Below, piece after piece: positions 27,602 through 36,333 of a stretch of 64,000 nt of DNA. The DNA comes from Rhizobium leguminosarum. Lineage in GTDB: Bacteria; Pseudomonadota; Alphaproteobacteria; Rhizobiales; Rhizobiaceae. The DNA lies in NCBI RefSeq assembly GCF_004123835.1, contig NZ_MZMU01000003.1, positions 744,001 to 808,000 of the forward strand, read 5' to 3'. The position numbers were made by a program, and so were the translations under genes. The notes under the pieces were generated by a model. It saw only the letters and a program-made list of their open reading frames with translations, was not told where the DNA came from and did not search any database. Position 1 is the first letter of the stretch. The number at the start of each line of letters is the position of its first letter.

Positions 27602-28414
27602 GTGTCTCATCGATCAGTCGTATCGATCTCTTTGGCTATTGCCCTTTTATCTGCTGGCTCAGTGGCCGCCCAGGAAAGCGGCCAGCACTTCTGGTCCGGC
27701 GACTGGTATCTGAGTGTCGGCGTCGCCGGCTTCTCCGCCCCGAAATTCGAGGGCTCGTCGCATAATGAATTCAAGTTCAGCCCGCTGATCTCGGTCGGCC
27801 GCCAAGGCGCCGGCCCGCGTTTTTCCTCGCGCAACGACAATCCTTCTTTCGCCCTCATCGACAAGGGGGCGGTGCGCGCCGGTATCGTCGGCAGGTTCGT
27901 GCCGTCGCGCGATGATGGCGACGGCAACGAGCTGAAGGGCATGAAGAAGGTCAAATGGGGGGCGGAAGCCGGCGGTTTCGTCGAGGTTTACCCGACCGAC
28001 TTCCTTCGCGCCCGCGCCGAAGTCCGCCAGGGCATTCGCTCGCATGACGGCATCGTCGCCGATCTCGCGGTCGATGCCTTTACCGATATCGCGCCCGACC
28101 TGCAGCTATCAGGCGGCCCGCGCGCGACCTTCGCCACCAGCGGCTATTACGACGCCTATTACGGCGTCAACGCCAAGCAGGCGGCGGCAAGCGGGCTCGA
28201 TCCCTACAAGCCGCCGTCGGGCATCCAGTCCTATGGCGCAGGCGCGGCGCTGACCTGGAAGGCGACGGAAAACCTGTCGGCAAGTTCTTTCCTCGAATAT
28301 AAGCGGCTGGCGGGTCCCGCCGCCGACAGCAGCCTCGTGCGCGACCGCGGCTCGAAAAACCAGGTCCTGATCGGCGTCTCGGCGACCTACAAGTTCAATT
28401 TCTCACTGCAGTGA
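27602..28414 (+). CDS. MipA/OmpV family outer-membrane protein
   Basis: A 270-residue beta-barrel protein. A GTG at 27602 is preferred because GGAG lies 7 bases before it; an in-frame GTG six bases earlier is too close to that ribosome site. The signal peptide is VSISLAIALLSAGSVAAQ. The mature part alternates hydrophobic strands (WYLSVGVAGFSAPKFEGS, NEFKFSPLISVG) and ends FNFSLQ, a C-terminal aromatic/Gln typical of barrels. MipA/OmpV proteins scaffold murein hydrolases or act as porin-like proteins. Confidence 0.85.
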   Translation: MSHRSVVSISLAIALLSAGSVAAQESGQHFWSGDWYLSVGVAGFSAPKFEGSSHNEFKFSPLISVGRQGAGPRFSSRNDNPSFALIDKGAVRAGIVGRFVPSRDDGDGNELKGMKKVKWGAEAGGFVEVYPTDFLRARAEVRQGIRSHDGIVADLAVDAFTDIAPDLQLSGGPRATFATSGYYDAYYGVNAKQAAASGLDPYKPPSGIQSYGAGAALTWKATENLSASSFLEYKRLAGPAADSSLVRDRGSKNQVLIGVSATYKFNFSLQ

Positions 28415-28472
28415 TTGACAGCGCGTTGCATCTTTCCAGACGCGCAAGGACGTTTTAACGCTTTGAATTGCC

Positions 28473-28514
28473 GCATAATTTATCCTTCAATCGATTCCGA
28501 TTGAAGGATTATGC
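28473..28514. repeat. Palindromic repeat (family D) after mipA
   Basis: ATCCTTCAATCG (28482-28493) and CGATTGAAGGAT (28498-28509) pair perfectly around a 4-base loop, and GCATAA (28473) with TTATGC (28514) extends the structure. The upstream CGCTTTGAATTGCCGCATAA links it to the copy at 57889-57951. It may also serve as a terminator of mipA. Confidence 0.8.
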
Positions 28515-28565
28515 CAGTCGTTGTGCGGTGATGGCTTCTTGACCGCATCGATGGCCCGCCGCTAG

Positions 28566-29534
28566 ATGAGCGGCATGCACGATACCGGCGACTTCAACGA
28601 TCGCGTCTCCGACGCACCTTCCGATAACTGGGTCTACCGGATCCTGCCGCCATGGCTTTGGCCCTATGCGCAGCTGGCACGCTGGGATCGCCCGATCGGC
28701 TGGCAGCTCTTGATGTGGCCGTGCTTCTGGTCGGCGACACTTGCCGCCAATGCGGCGATCGGCGAGGGGCTCTATTCCGGCAGCCTGCTGGTGTCTCACC
28801 TGTTCCTTTATTTCATCGGCGCGGTCGCCATGCGCGGGGCCGGTTGCACCTATAACGATCTCGTCGACCACGAGATCGACATGGAAGTGGCGCGCACGCG
28901 GTCGCGTCCGCTCCCCTCCGGCCGCGTCACGCGCCGCCGGGCGAAGATCTTCATCGGCCTCCAGGCGCTGGTCGGCCTGTTCGTGCTGCTGCAGTTCAAC
29001 TGGCTCAACGTCTTCCTCGGCGTGCTCTCGCTCGGGATCGTGGCGTTTTATCCCTTCGCTAAACGCTTCACCGACTGGCCGCAATTCTATCTCGGACTTG
29101 CCTTTTCCTGGGGCGCGCTGATGGGCTGGGCCGGGATTTTGGGCGGCCTCTCCTTCGCCGCCATCCTGCTCTACGCCGCCTCCGTCGCCTGGACGATCGG
29201 TTATGACACGATCTATGCGCATCAGGACAAGGAGGATGACGAGCTGATCGGCGTCCGCTCCACCGCGCGCCTGTTCGGCGATAGGACGCGGCTATGGCTG
29301 ATCGGCCTTTATGGGCTGACGCTGGTGCTGATGTTTATCGCTTTCGCTCTCGCCGGCGCCAATCTCATCGCTTTCCTGGCCTTGCTCGGTGCGGCCGGCA
29401 TGTTCGCCTGGCAGATCGTCCGGCTCGACATCAACGATGCCGACCAGTGCCTGGCGCTCTTCAAGTCGAACAACCGCGTCGGCCTGATCATCTTCTTCGG
29501 CCTCTTCGTCTCGCTGCTGTTTGCCATTCCCTGA
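28566..29534 (+). CDS. ubiA: 4-hydroxybenzoate polyprenyltransferase
   Basis: A 322-residue integral membrane prenyltransferase that attaches the polyprenyl tail to 4-hydroxybenzoate in ubiquinone synthesis. The first aspartate motif is NDLVDHEIDMEVARTRSRPL and the second is TIYAHQDKEDDELIGVRST; about eight hydrophobic helices are visible (for example LVGLFVLLQFNWLNVFLGVL). ATG at 28566 is used; ATG at 28575 is an alternative. The long-chain substrate would come from the polyprenyl synthase at 5543-6559. Confidence 0.96.
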   Translation: MSGMHDTGDFNDRVSDAPSDNWVYRILPPWLWPYAQLARWDRPIGWQLLMWPCFWSATLAANAAIGEGLYSGSLLVSHLFLYFIGAVAMRGAGCTYNDLVDHEIDMEVARTRSRPLPSGRVTRRRAKIFIGLQALVGLFVLLQFNWLNVFLGVLSLGIVAFYPFAKRFTDWPQFYLGLAFSWGALMGWAGILGGLSFAAILLYAASVAWTIGYDTIYAHQDKEDDELIGVRSTARLFGDRTRLWLIGLYGLTLVLMFIAFALAGANLIAFLALLGAAGMFAWQIVRLDINDADQCLALFKSNNRVGLIIFFGLFVSLLFAIP

Positions 29535-29659
29535 TTGGGACGATAAGCCCGGCGCGGGCGCCAGCCCTGATGGATTCGCCGTAGGCTGCGATATCGAATT
29601 CTTCCTACAACGCCGCGCTTTGTGGGAATTTTCTCTCGCAAAGCTCCCTCGCAAAAAAC

Positions 29660-30607
29660 TCAAACTTTCGCGACGGAGTCTTGCGACAGCTCGGATAGAG
29701 GGCGCGGCTTGCTGAAAGCCGTGACGGCAGCGCAGACGCCGGCGAGCTGCAACGCCGCGCCGATCGCCTCGGCAGGCGATGGCAACCCCCCCTCGAACAT
29801 GAAGCCATAGGCGAGGCCGAACATTGTTTCGGCAACAATGAGCAGGGCGGAGAGAGCCAGCGGCAGGCGACGGGAGGCGACCACCCAGCACCAGGTCGCG
29901 AACCACGAGCCGGCGAGCCCCATCACCAACGCCCATCCGATGAAACGCGAGACTTCGGGAACGGATACCGTATCCGCCAAATCGAAAGAGGCCAGTGGCA
30001 GCAGGAGAAGGCTGCCGATTGCCGCTCCGATGCCTTGCAGTCCTGTCCATTGCAGTCCGTCTGGGGCGTCGGCTGACCGCATCACGGCCGCATTTGCCAG
30101 TCCATAAACAATCCAGATCGCCAGCGCGACTGAGCTGGCGAGAATGCCGAGAATGATCCCCGCCGTGGTGGAAAGGTCTGCCGCCCGGATCGTCGCGACG
30201 TTGACGATAACCACTCCGGTCCCGATCATTGCCAGTGGCAAGGCGAGAGCGTGCCATGGCGCGGAACGGTCTTGAATGTTGCCGATGATGGCCAGAAACA
30301 CTGGCATGGTGCCGATGATGACCGGAGGGATGGCTGCACCCGCAAGCTGCACGGCAAAGGCAGCGCTGACAAAATATCCGACATATCCTGCACCGCCAAG
30401 AAGCAGGCCAATCAAGAACCGTGAGGGTGTCATTCCCATCGGCCGGAACCGGCGATCGAACATCATGAGCAGACAGGCCAAGCCGAAGATGCCATAGCGG
30501 GCAATGGTCAAATCCCACGCCGTGAACGGTGCTACGGCGCGCGGAGCAACGAAAGTCAGCCCCCACAACGCGCATGTGGTAAGGCCGGCGATGATCCCAA
30601 GCAGCAT
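29660..30607 (-). CDS. EamA/DMT-family transporter
   Basis: A 315-residue protein with about ten transmembrane helices in two EamA halves (LGIIAGLTTCALWGLTFVAP at the start and IGWALVMGLAGSWFATWCWV later). The drug/metabolite transporter superfamily exports amino acids or other metabolites. It is transcribed divergently from an Lrp/AsnC regulator across an 85-base intergenic region, an arrangement typical of amino-acid exporters under their own Lrp-type regulator, so amino-acid or related efflux is inferred. ATG at 30607 starts the first helix; a start at 30628 is also open. Confidence 0.88.
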   Translation of the reverse strand: MLLGIIAGLTTCALWGLTFVAPRAVAPFTAWDLTIARYGIFGLACLLMMFDRRFRPMGMTPSRFLIGLLLGGAGYVGYFVSAAFAVQLAGAAIPPVIIGTMPVFLAIIGNIQDRSAPWHALALPLAMIGTGVVIVNVATIRAADLSTTAGIILGILASSVALAIWIVYGLANAAVMRSADAPDGLQWTGLQGIGAAIGSLLLLPLASFDLADTVSVPEVSRFIGWALVMGLAGSWFATWCWVVASRRLPLALSALLIVAETMFGLAYGFMFEGGLPSPAEAIGAALQLAGVCAAVTAFSKPRPLSELSQDSVAKV

Positions 30608-30692
30608 GTTTGTCTCCTGTTGGAGCAATCATGCAATGCGATCCGACCATTTTATATGGAAAGGCAAGGGCTAATCGGCTAGATTTCTCGCG

Positions 30693-31172
30693 ATGTCGAA
30701 AGCAAAAACACCTGAAAACCTTCAATCTGGAAAGTCGACGCTGGACGAGGCGGACGCGCGCATTGTTGCAGCGCTCGATTCCGATGCGCGATTGTCCATG
30801 AGCGAGCTAGCCCGCCTCGTCGGCATGTCCGCGCCGAGTGTATCAGAACGTGTTCGCAGGCTTGGAAGTGCGGGTGTCATTCGGGGGTTCACCGTGGATG
30901 TGGACACACGCGCCATCGGCTACCAGATACGGGCGATGGTCAGGATCAGGCCGCTGCCTGGTAAGCTGCATCTGGTCGAAAAGCTCATTCAGGAACGACC
31001 GGAATTTGTCGAATGCGACAAGATCACCGGCGACGATCCGTTCCTTGCCCGCTTGGTTGTGCATTCGATCGAGCAAATGGACGATGTGCTTGAAGTCCTT
31101 TCCGAACACGCTGTCACCAGCACGGCCGTCATTAAAGGAACTTCGGTCAAACGGCGCTTGCCGCCGCTGTAG
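30693..31172 (+). CDS. Lrp/AsnC-family transcriptional regulator
   Basis: A 159-residue regulator with an N-terminal winged helix, LSMSELARLVGMSAPSVSERV, and a C-terminal RAM ligand-binding domain (IRAMVRIRPLPGKLHLVEKL; DKITGDDPFLARLVVHSIEQ). A lysine/proline-rich leader of about 20 residues precedes the HTH. It lies divergent from the EamA exporter, which is the likeliest target. The effector amino acid is unknown. Confidence 0.92.
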   Translation: MSKAKTPENLQSGKSTLDEADARIVAALDSDARLSMSELARLVGMSAPSVSERVRRLGSAGVIRGFTVDVDTRAIGYQIRAMVRIRPLPGKLHLVEKLIQERPEFVECDKITGDDPFLARLVVHSIEQMDDVLEVLSEHAVTSTAVIKGTSVKRRLPPL

Positions 31173-31501
31173 CAAAGTCAGGGTTTCCGAGGCAAGCATA
31201 CACATTCGCCTTCAGCGATCGAACTCTACAGCGTCGCAAAAACGGGCATTCCGCGACAGATGAGTGCGCAGAATGCCCGGCACGACAACCGCCGATTGGC
31301 GTGCGTGTCCTTAACCGGATGACCTAGTTTGGCCGTTCGGAATTTGAACGTGTCGCCTGAATCCGTCTGAGGTAAGGAGAGCTTCAAACCAAATTTAATC
31401 AACGCAATGCGGGCCATATTCGGCCTCGTGTTCTATTCCACTTTCCGGACGGCGGGTATGTCAATATCGTCTTGCGACGATAGTGAAGTATCGAGGTTGA
31501 A
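31173..31501. other. 329-base gap carrying repeat copy 1
   Basis: No credible gene. It holds the first 55-base direct repeat (31228-31282) and then about 220 bases of AT-richer sequence before the GNAT gene. Confidence 0.6.
31228..31282. repeat. Direct repeat copy 1 with hairpin, left of the GNAT gene
   Basis: Begins ACAGCGTCGCAAAAACGGGC and ends GTGCGCAGAATGCCCGGCA. The arms GGGCATTC and GAATGCCC form a stem around GACAGATGAGT. Read on the minus strand the stem is followed by CCGTTTTT, which is terminator-like. It matches copy 2 at 32033-32086 at nearly every base. Confidence 0.85.
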
Positions 31502-31948
31502 ATGACCATCTCCATTCGAGTCGGTAAAAAAACCGATGCCGAGGCGGCCATCGCAGTCTTGCGCCAGTCTATAACGCAATTGTGCAGCGCTGATCACCAA
31601 GACGACGACGCTGAGATTGCGAGCTGGCTCTCCAATAAGACTGCCGCGTCCTGGGCAGCATGGATCAATCGCGAGGACGCCACAGTTCTGGTCGCAGAAC
31701 TTGAGGGCAACATTGTCGGGGTCGGCATGGCGGATGCGCGGGGTGAAATTCTGCTCAATTATGCTCATCCCGACACACGCTTTAAGGGGATAAGCACGGC
31801 AATCTTGCTTGCGCTTGAAGCCGAGGTCCGCGCGCGTGGAATGGAGATGTGCGTCGTGGAAAGTACTCGAACCGCCAAGAAGTTCTACGAAACTAGGGGA
31901 TACCAGGCTGCGGCGGGCGATTCCCTCAGCCTTTCCAAACGGCTGTAA
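31502..31948 (+). CDS. GNAT-family N-acetyltransferase
   Basis: A 148-residue acetyltransferase. The acetyl-CoA-binding strand-loop-helix is NYAHPDTRFKGISTAILLAL and the C-terminal GNAT motif is ESTRTAKKFYETRGYQAAAG. The usual R/Q-x-x-G-x-G/A loop is imperfect (RFKGIS), which is common in distant GNATs. It stands alone, bracketed by the two direct repeats at 31228-31282 and 32033-32086, and has lower GC than its neighbours, suggesting an inserted cassette. Substrate cannot be predicted. Confidence 0.82.
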   Translation: MTISIRVGKKTDAEAAIAVLRQSITQLCSADHQDDDAEIASWLSNKTAASWAAWINREDATVLVAELEGNIVGVGMADARGEILLNYAHPDTRFKGISTAILLALEAEVRARGMEMCVVESTRTAKKFYETRGYQAAAGDSLSLSKRL

Positions 31949-32032
31949 CGGCAAGACTACCTGGGAACCGGGAGGCACCGCGCCCTTGTCGCAGAAATCC
32001 CAATTAAGGCGACAGTTTTGCCACCGAATTCG

Positions 32033-32086
32033 ACAGCGTCGCAAAACGGACATTCTGCGACAGATGAGTGCGCAGAATGCCCGGCA
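32033..32086. repeat. Direct repeat copy 2 with hairpin, right of the GNAT gene
   Basis: A 54-base copy of the element at 31228-31282, differing by a one-base deletion and a few substitutions. The stem CATTCTGCG/CGCAGAATG is intact and on the minus strand is followed by TCCGTTTT. It lies directly after the stop of the minus-strand gene at 32114, where it probably serves as terminator. Confidence 0.85.
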
Positions 32087-32113
32087 ATGATGCGGCCGGT
32101 GTCGCGATTTCGG

Positions 32114-32680
32114 TCAGTTGCGGGCGATGATTTCCTTGCCCTCGATCTTCATGGCGACACCCAGCCGGCCGGTGGTGCGGCGCACGAGGAAGCGCGGGCG
32201 GCGGTTGGCGAAGTAGGAATGACGGCGGCGCGGCTTGAGATCGCTGGTGCGCAAGGCGCCGATGTGCTCTTCGAGCGGCCGGGCGACGCCGTCGGCCTCG
32301 ACCATCAGCATCGGAATGCGGAAGGCTTCGGACCAGCTGCGCCAGTCGGCGGCAATGTCGCTGAGATCATGGGCGACGAGCAGCGGAATGCAGAGCTCCG
32401 GATCGGTGTGGTGAAGCTCGAGCGTAACGGTGACTTCGCCGTCGCCGTGGTCGATGGCGCGGGCGGCGACACCTTTGAAGACGCGCTTCGGCAGCGCAAT
32501 CGAGAGCGGCAGGCCGCTGGAGGGGAGGACCTTGCGCAGGACCGCACCGCGTTCGTCTATGGTGATATTGACGTCATCCGAACAATCATGGATGGCGTAG
32601 CTGACCTGCTGGGGGAAGCGGGACGGATCGAGGCGTAACGTCGTGCCAGCCCAGGCGGGCTTCATAACGGGATTGTTCAT
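32114..32680 (-). CDS. Conserved rhizobial hypothetical protein (probably DUF6101)
   Basis: A 188-residue soluble protein without signal or membrane segments. Regions such as LRLDPSRFPQQVSYAIHDCS, VTVTLELHHTDPELCIPLLV and SEAFRIPMLMVEADG are likely beta-rich. The basic segment KPRRRHSYFANRRPRFLVRR lies near the C-terminus. I believe it belongs to DUF6101, restricted to Rhizobiales, but this is from memory. No function known. Copy 2 of the direct repeat follows it as a possible terminator. Confidence 0.7.
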   Translation of the reverse strand: MNNPVMKPAWAGTTLRLDPSRFPQQVSYAIHDCSDDVNITIDERGAVLRKVLPSSGLPLSIALPKRVFKGVAARAIDHGDGEVTVTLELHHTDPELCIPLLVAHDLSDIAADWRSWSEAFRIPMLMVEADGVARPLEEHIGALRTSDLKPRRRHSYFANRRPRFLVRRTTGRLGVAMKIEGKEIIARN

Positions 32681-32980
32681 TTCATTCTACCCTTGTCTTA
32701 CCTGAGAGCCGATTTTCGGTCTTCTCCTTGGGACTTTTCGTCCTCTATGGCCGACAATAGGCAGCCGCCGTTCCGTACAGCTTAAAAATTGCGGTTAAGA
32801 AAACTTTGCCTCCTCTGATGGTTATCAAAACCGAATCCGGCAGGGTTTCCGGAAGGTGAACGATGTGGTGTCCTGGAATGATGCATCCTGAGGTAAGTCT
32901 CAGGTAAGCTTTACGTGGCAAAATATGCTCACCAGCATTTCGTCGTTCTTTTAGAGATTTTGCCGAAAAGGGCGCTTTTT
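32681..32980. other. 300-base divergent intergenic region without a gene
   Basis: Lies between the DUF6101-like gene and the DUF1217 repeat gene. The only structure seen is a 6-bp hairpin, CCTGAG-GTAAGT-CTCAGG, near 32888. It presumably carries both promoters; I could not identify convincing -35/-10 pairs. Confidence 0.5.
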
Positions 32981-35900
32981 ATGATCACGGCTTCCCTCGC
33001 TTACACGATCCTGTCGCGGGACATGACGTCGAGCCTCAACAAGGTTGCGTCGCAGACGACGGTCAAGAAGGATGCCCAGTATTACGCCGACCATATAAAC
33101 AAGGTCACCGACGTCGACGACTTCCTCGGCGACTACAAGCTCTACAGCTATGCGATGAAGGCCTATGGCCTCGAGGACATGACCTACGCCAAGGCCTTCA
33201 TGAAGAAGGTGCTGGAAAGCGATCTCACCGATCCCAACAGCTACGCCAACAAGCTTTCCGATACGCGCTACCGCGAGTTCGCCGCCGCCTTCAATTTCAA
33301 TGCGCCGGAGAAGGACGTGCAGACGGACGCGCAGGAGGACGACCTCATCGGCCTCTACAAGCAGTCCTTCATCGATGCCGACAAGGCCGCGACTGCCGAG
33401 AGCACCTATTACAGCAATAATATCGATAGCGTGCAGACCGTTGACGACCTGGTCAACAACACCCGGCTGCGCACCTATGTGCTGAAGACCTTCAAGATCG
33501 ATCCGACCTATGCGTCGAAGGACTTTCTGCGGCAGGTGCTGACGAGCGATCTCAGCGACCCCACGAGCGTCGTCAACACGCAAGGTGGCGACAAGTACAA
33601 GGCGCTTGCCGCCCAGTTCAGCTTCAACACGGATGGCACAGTCACCGGCACGGCGCAGACCGCAGCGCAGAAGGCCTCGGTCATCGAGTCCTACACCCTG
33701 AATTCCCAGTCCGTCATCATCGACAATTCGGTCGGTTCGGATGTCTACTACGTCGGCAAGACAGCGGCCGAATACAACAAGGCCTATTACACTGCGAAGA
33801 TCGGCACGATCACCAATGTCGACGATCTGGTCGCCGACAAGCGCCTGGTCTCCTACATCACGACGGCCTACAGCATGGGCGCCGATTTCACCCCGGCAGC
33901 ACTGCGCACGGTGCTGACTGACCCCGGCTACGCCCAGCTGATGGGCTTTACCAATGTCTACAATGCTTTCAACTTCAAGGCTGACGGGTCGACCTCCAGC
34001 ACGGCGCGCGTCCAGTCGGTCGACCAGGCAAACAGCCTGCAGGCGGCGGCATCGAGCACGAACAACTATTATACCGTCACCTCGCAATCGAGCAGCATCA
34101 CCAATGTCGACGACCTGCTCGCCGACAATGTGCTGGCGCGCTACATCAAGGATGCCTACGACCTCGGCACGAATTTCAGCAATGCCGACCTGAAGAACAT
34201 CCTGACGGATTCGGCCTATGCCGCGGCCCAGGGCCATGCCGATCTCAATGCCGACTTCAATTTCCAGGCGGACGGCTCGATTAACGGTTCCGTGATCCAG
34301 ACCGCAGCGCAGCGGAAATCGACCACCGACAAGTCGGCGGCGAACGCCACGCATTTCAACGGCATGATCGGCAATGTCACCAATGTCGATGACATCATGT
34401 CCGATGCTGTTGCGGTCAGCTATATCAGAAACAGCATGCAGATTTCCGACAGCGTCTCCGATGCGACGTTGAGGACTTTCCTCGTCGACCGCACGGCTGC
34501 CAGCGCCCAGGGCTACAGCGACGTTCACGATCTCTTCAATTTCAAAGCGGATGGTTCGGTCGCGACCCTTTACGCCACGCAGACGGCAACGCAAAGTGCC
34601 AGCACTGCCAGCAAGGCCGACAATGCGGCAGTCTACTACCAGTCGACCATCGCGGGCATCTCAAATGTCGATCAGTTGCTGACGGACCAGAAGCTGAACA
34701 ATTTTGTGCGCAACGCCTTCGGCATCCCATCGACGGTCAGCGACGTCGCTCTTCGCAATATCCTGACCGATCAGAGCGGCACCGGCACCTATGCCGACGT
34801 TGCCGCCGCCTTCAACTTCAAGGCAGACGGCACGCTTGAGGACGGTATGGCGGCCCAGACTGCCAGCCAGATCAGCAGCACGAAATTTGCCGCCACAGCG
34901 CGCGCAGACGATTATTCCGCCCGGATGGCGACGATTACCAATGTCGATGATCTGCTTGCCGATGACGCCATCACCAATTTCCTGAAGAGCACCTACAATC
35001 TGCCGTTCGATATCTCGAATGCCGATCTGAAAAGCATCCTGACCGATGCGACGGCCGCTGCCGCAGCCGGCCACGCCGATCTCAATGCCGACTTCAACTT
35101 CGCCGCCGACGGATCGCTTCCAGTGGTGAGCTCGGTCCAGACGGCCGATCAGGCACAGACCACCAACGACAATTACGCGGCGCGTTATGACGACGAACGC
35201 GACGAGGCGATCGACGAGGTCGCATCCAACTACCAGAAGCTTATGGCCGACAGCAGCAGCCTGCTGAATTTCTCCGACGTCAAGAGCGTCAATGATTTCC
35301 TGCGCAGCAATTCGGCCGCCGATTTCAGCAAGAGCAATGACAATCTGCCGGATCTCTATCATGTGGCGCTGCAGGCCTTCGGTCTGACCGACCAGGACGT
35401 CCCGCGCTCGATGATGCGTAAGATCCTGACGAGCGATGCCTATGATCCGGATGGCTATATTGCCTCGCTCAAGGATGAACGCATCACCAACCTTGCCCGC
35501 GCCTTCAACTTCGGCCCCGACGGCAAGGCGGCATCACCCTTCCAGGCGCTTCCCGACGCGACCATGGCCAAATATGCCACCGACTATAGATCGCATATCA
35601 CCATGCTGATGAAGGACGGTCCGGTGAAGGACAAGGCAGCGAAGGATGCGACGGCCGAAGTCGATTATTTCGCCAAGGGCATGGCAAAGGTAAAGTCGCT
35701 CGACGATTTCCTGGGTGACAGCCGGCTGACCGACCTGGTGCTGAAGGCGAACAACCTTGACCCCAAGGATTACGACAAGGCGACGCTGAAGAAGATCTTC
35801 ACGTCCGATCCTGACGACAAGAAGAGCTATCTCAACGCCACCGCCGATGCGCATTTCAAGGACATCGTCGCCGCCTTCAATTTCGACAAGGACGGTAACC

Positions 35901-36310
35901 TGACCCGCGCCAAGATCGGCACCATCCAGAACAAAGCGGCCGAGGAGCATACGCAGGAGCTCTACGTCCAGCAGACGATGGAAGCCCAGGAAGGCGAAAG
36001 CAATGACGGCGTCCGCCTGGCGCTCTATTTCAGCCGCAAGGCCTCGAGCATCACTTCGATCTATGGGATTCTCGGCGACAGGGCGCTTTATCAGGTCATC
36101 ACCACCGCCTACAGCCTGCCGTCGCAGATCTCCGGCATGGATGTCGCCAAGCAGGCCGATCTCATCAACCGGTTCGTCAAGCTCGAGGATCTCCAGGATC
36201 CGAAGAAGGTCGACAAGCTGCTGCGCCGATTCACCGCGATGTACGACGTCCAGAATGCCACCCAGCAGTCGCCGGCGCTGATGATCCTGACTAACGGCGG
36301 TACGCAGTAG
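32981..36310 (+). CDS. Large DUF1217 repeat protein (about ten modules)
   Basis: A 1109-residue protein starting at 32981 (ITASLAYTILSRDMTSSLNK). It is built of tandem DUF1217-like modules, each opening with a form of TNVDDLLAD and closing with a form of AAFNFKADG. I count ten: the outer ones are more divergent (VTDVDDFLGDYKLYSYAMKA first, ITSIYGILGDRALYQVITTA last), while the five central copies recur every 276-288 bases. No signal peptide or enzymatic motif is seen. Members of DUF1217 lie in rhizobial flagellar regions, but no flagellar gene lies nearby here. Most DUF1217 proteins are far smaller. Function unknown; secretion and surface structure are possible. Confidence 0.88.
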   Translation: MITASLAYTILSRDMTSSLNKVASQTTVKKDAQYYADHINKVTDVDDFLGDYKLYSYAMKAYGLEDMTYAKAFMKKVLESDLTDPNSYANKLSDTRYREFAAAFNFNAPEKDVQTDAQEDDLIGLYKQSFIDADKAATAESTYYSNNIDSVQTVDDLVNNTRLRTYVLKTFKIDPTYASKDFLRQVLTSDLSDPTSVVNTQGGDKYKALAAQFSFNTDGTVTGTAQTAAQKASVIESYTLNSQSVIIDNSVGSDVYYVGKTAAEYNKAYYTAKIGTITNVDDLVADKRLVSYITTAYSMGADFTPAALRTVLTDPGYAQLMGFTNVYNAFNFKADGSTSSTARVQSVDQANSLQAAASSTNNYYTVTSQSSSITNVDDLLADNVLARYIKDAYDLGTNFSNADLKNILTDSAYAAAQGHADLNADFNFQADGSINGSVIQTAAQRKSTTDKSAANATHFNGMIGNVTNVDDIMSDAVAVSYIRNSMQISDSVSDATLRTFLVDRTAASAQGYSDVHDLFNFKADGSVATLYATQTATQSASTASKADNAAVYYQSTIAGISNVDQLLTDQKLNNFVRNAFGIPSTVSDVALRNILTDQSGTGTYADVAAAFNFKADGTLEDGMAAQTASQISSTKFAATARADDYSARMATITNVDDLLADDAITNFLKSTYNLPFDISNADLKSILTDATAAAAAGHADLNADFNFAADGSLPVVSSVQTADQAQTTNDNYAARYDDERDEAIDEVASNYQKLMADSSSLLNFSDVKSVNDFLRSNSAADFSKSNDNLPDLYHVALQAFGLTDQDVPRSMMRKILTSDAYDPDGYIASLKDERITNLARAFNFGPDGKAASPFQALPDATMAKYATDYRSHITMLMKDGPVKDKAAKDATAEVDYFAKGMAKVKSLDDFLGDSRLTDLVLKANNLDPKDYDKATLKKIFTSDPDDKKSYLNATADAHFKDIVAAFNFDKDGNLTRAKIGTIQNKAAEEHTQELYVQQTMEAQEGESNDGVRLALYFSRKASSITSIYGILGDRALYQVITTAYSLPSQISGMDVAKQADLINRFVKLEDLQDPKKVDKLLRRFTAMYDVQNATQQSPALMILTNGGTQ

Positions 36311-36333
36311 GCCTGATGACGTGCCGGTCAACC

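Noticed and set aside
31433..32053. 206-residue minus-strand frame opposite the GNAT gene
   Set aside because: Antisense to a clear GNAT gene and crosses the repeat; no recognisable domain.
32951..34594. 547-residue minus-strand frame under the DUF1217 gene
   Set aside because: It mirrors the repeat periodicity of the sense gene and has no family features or ribosome site.
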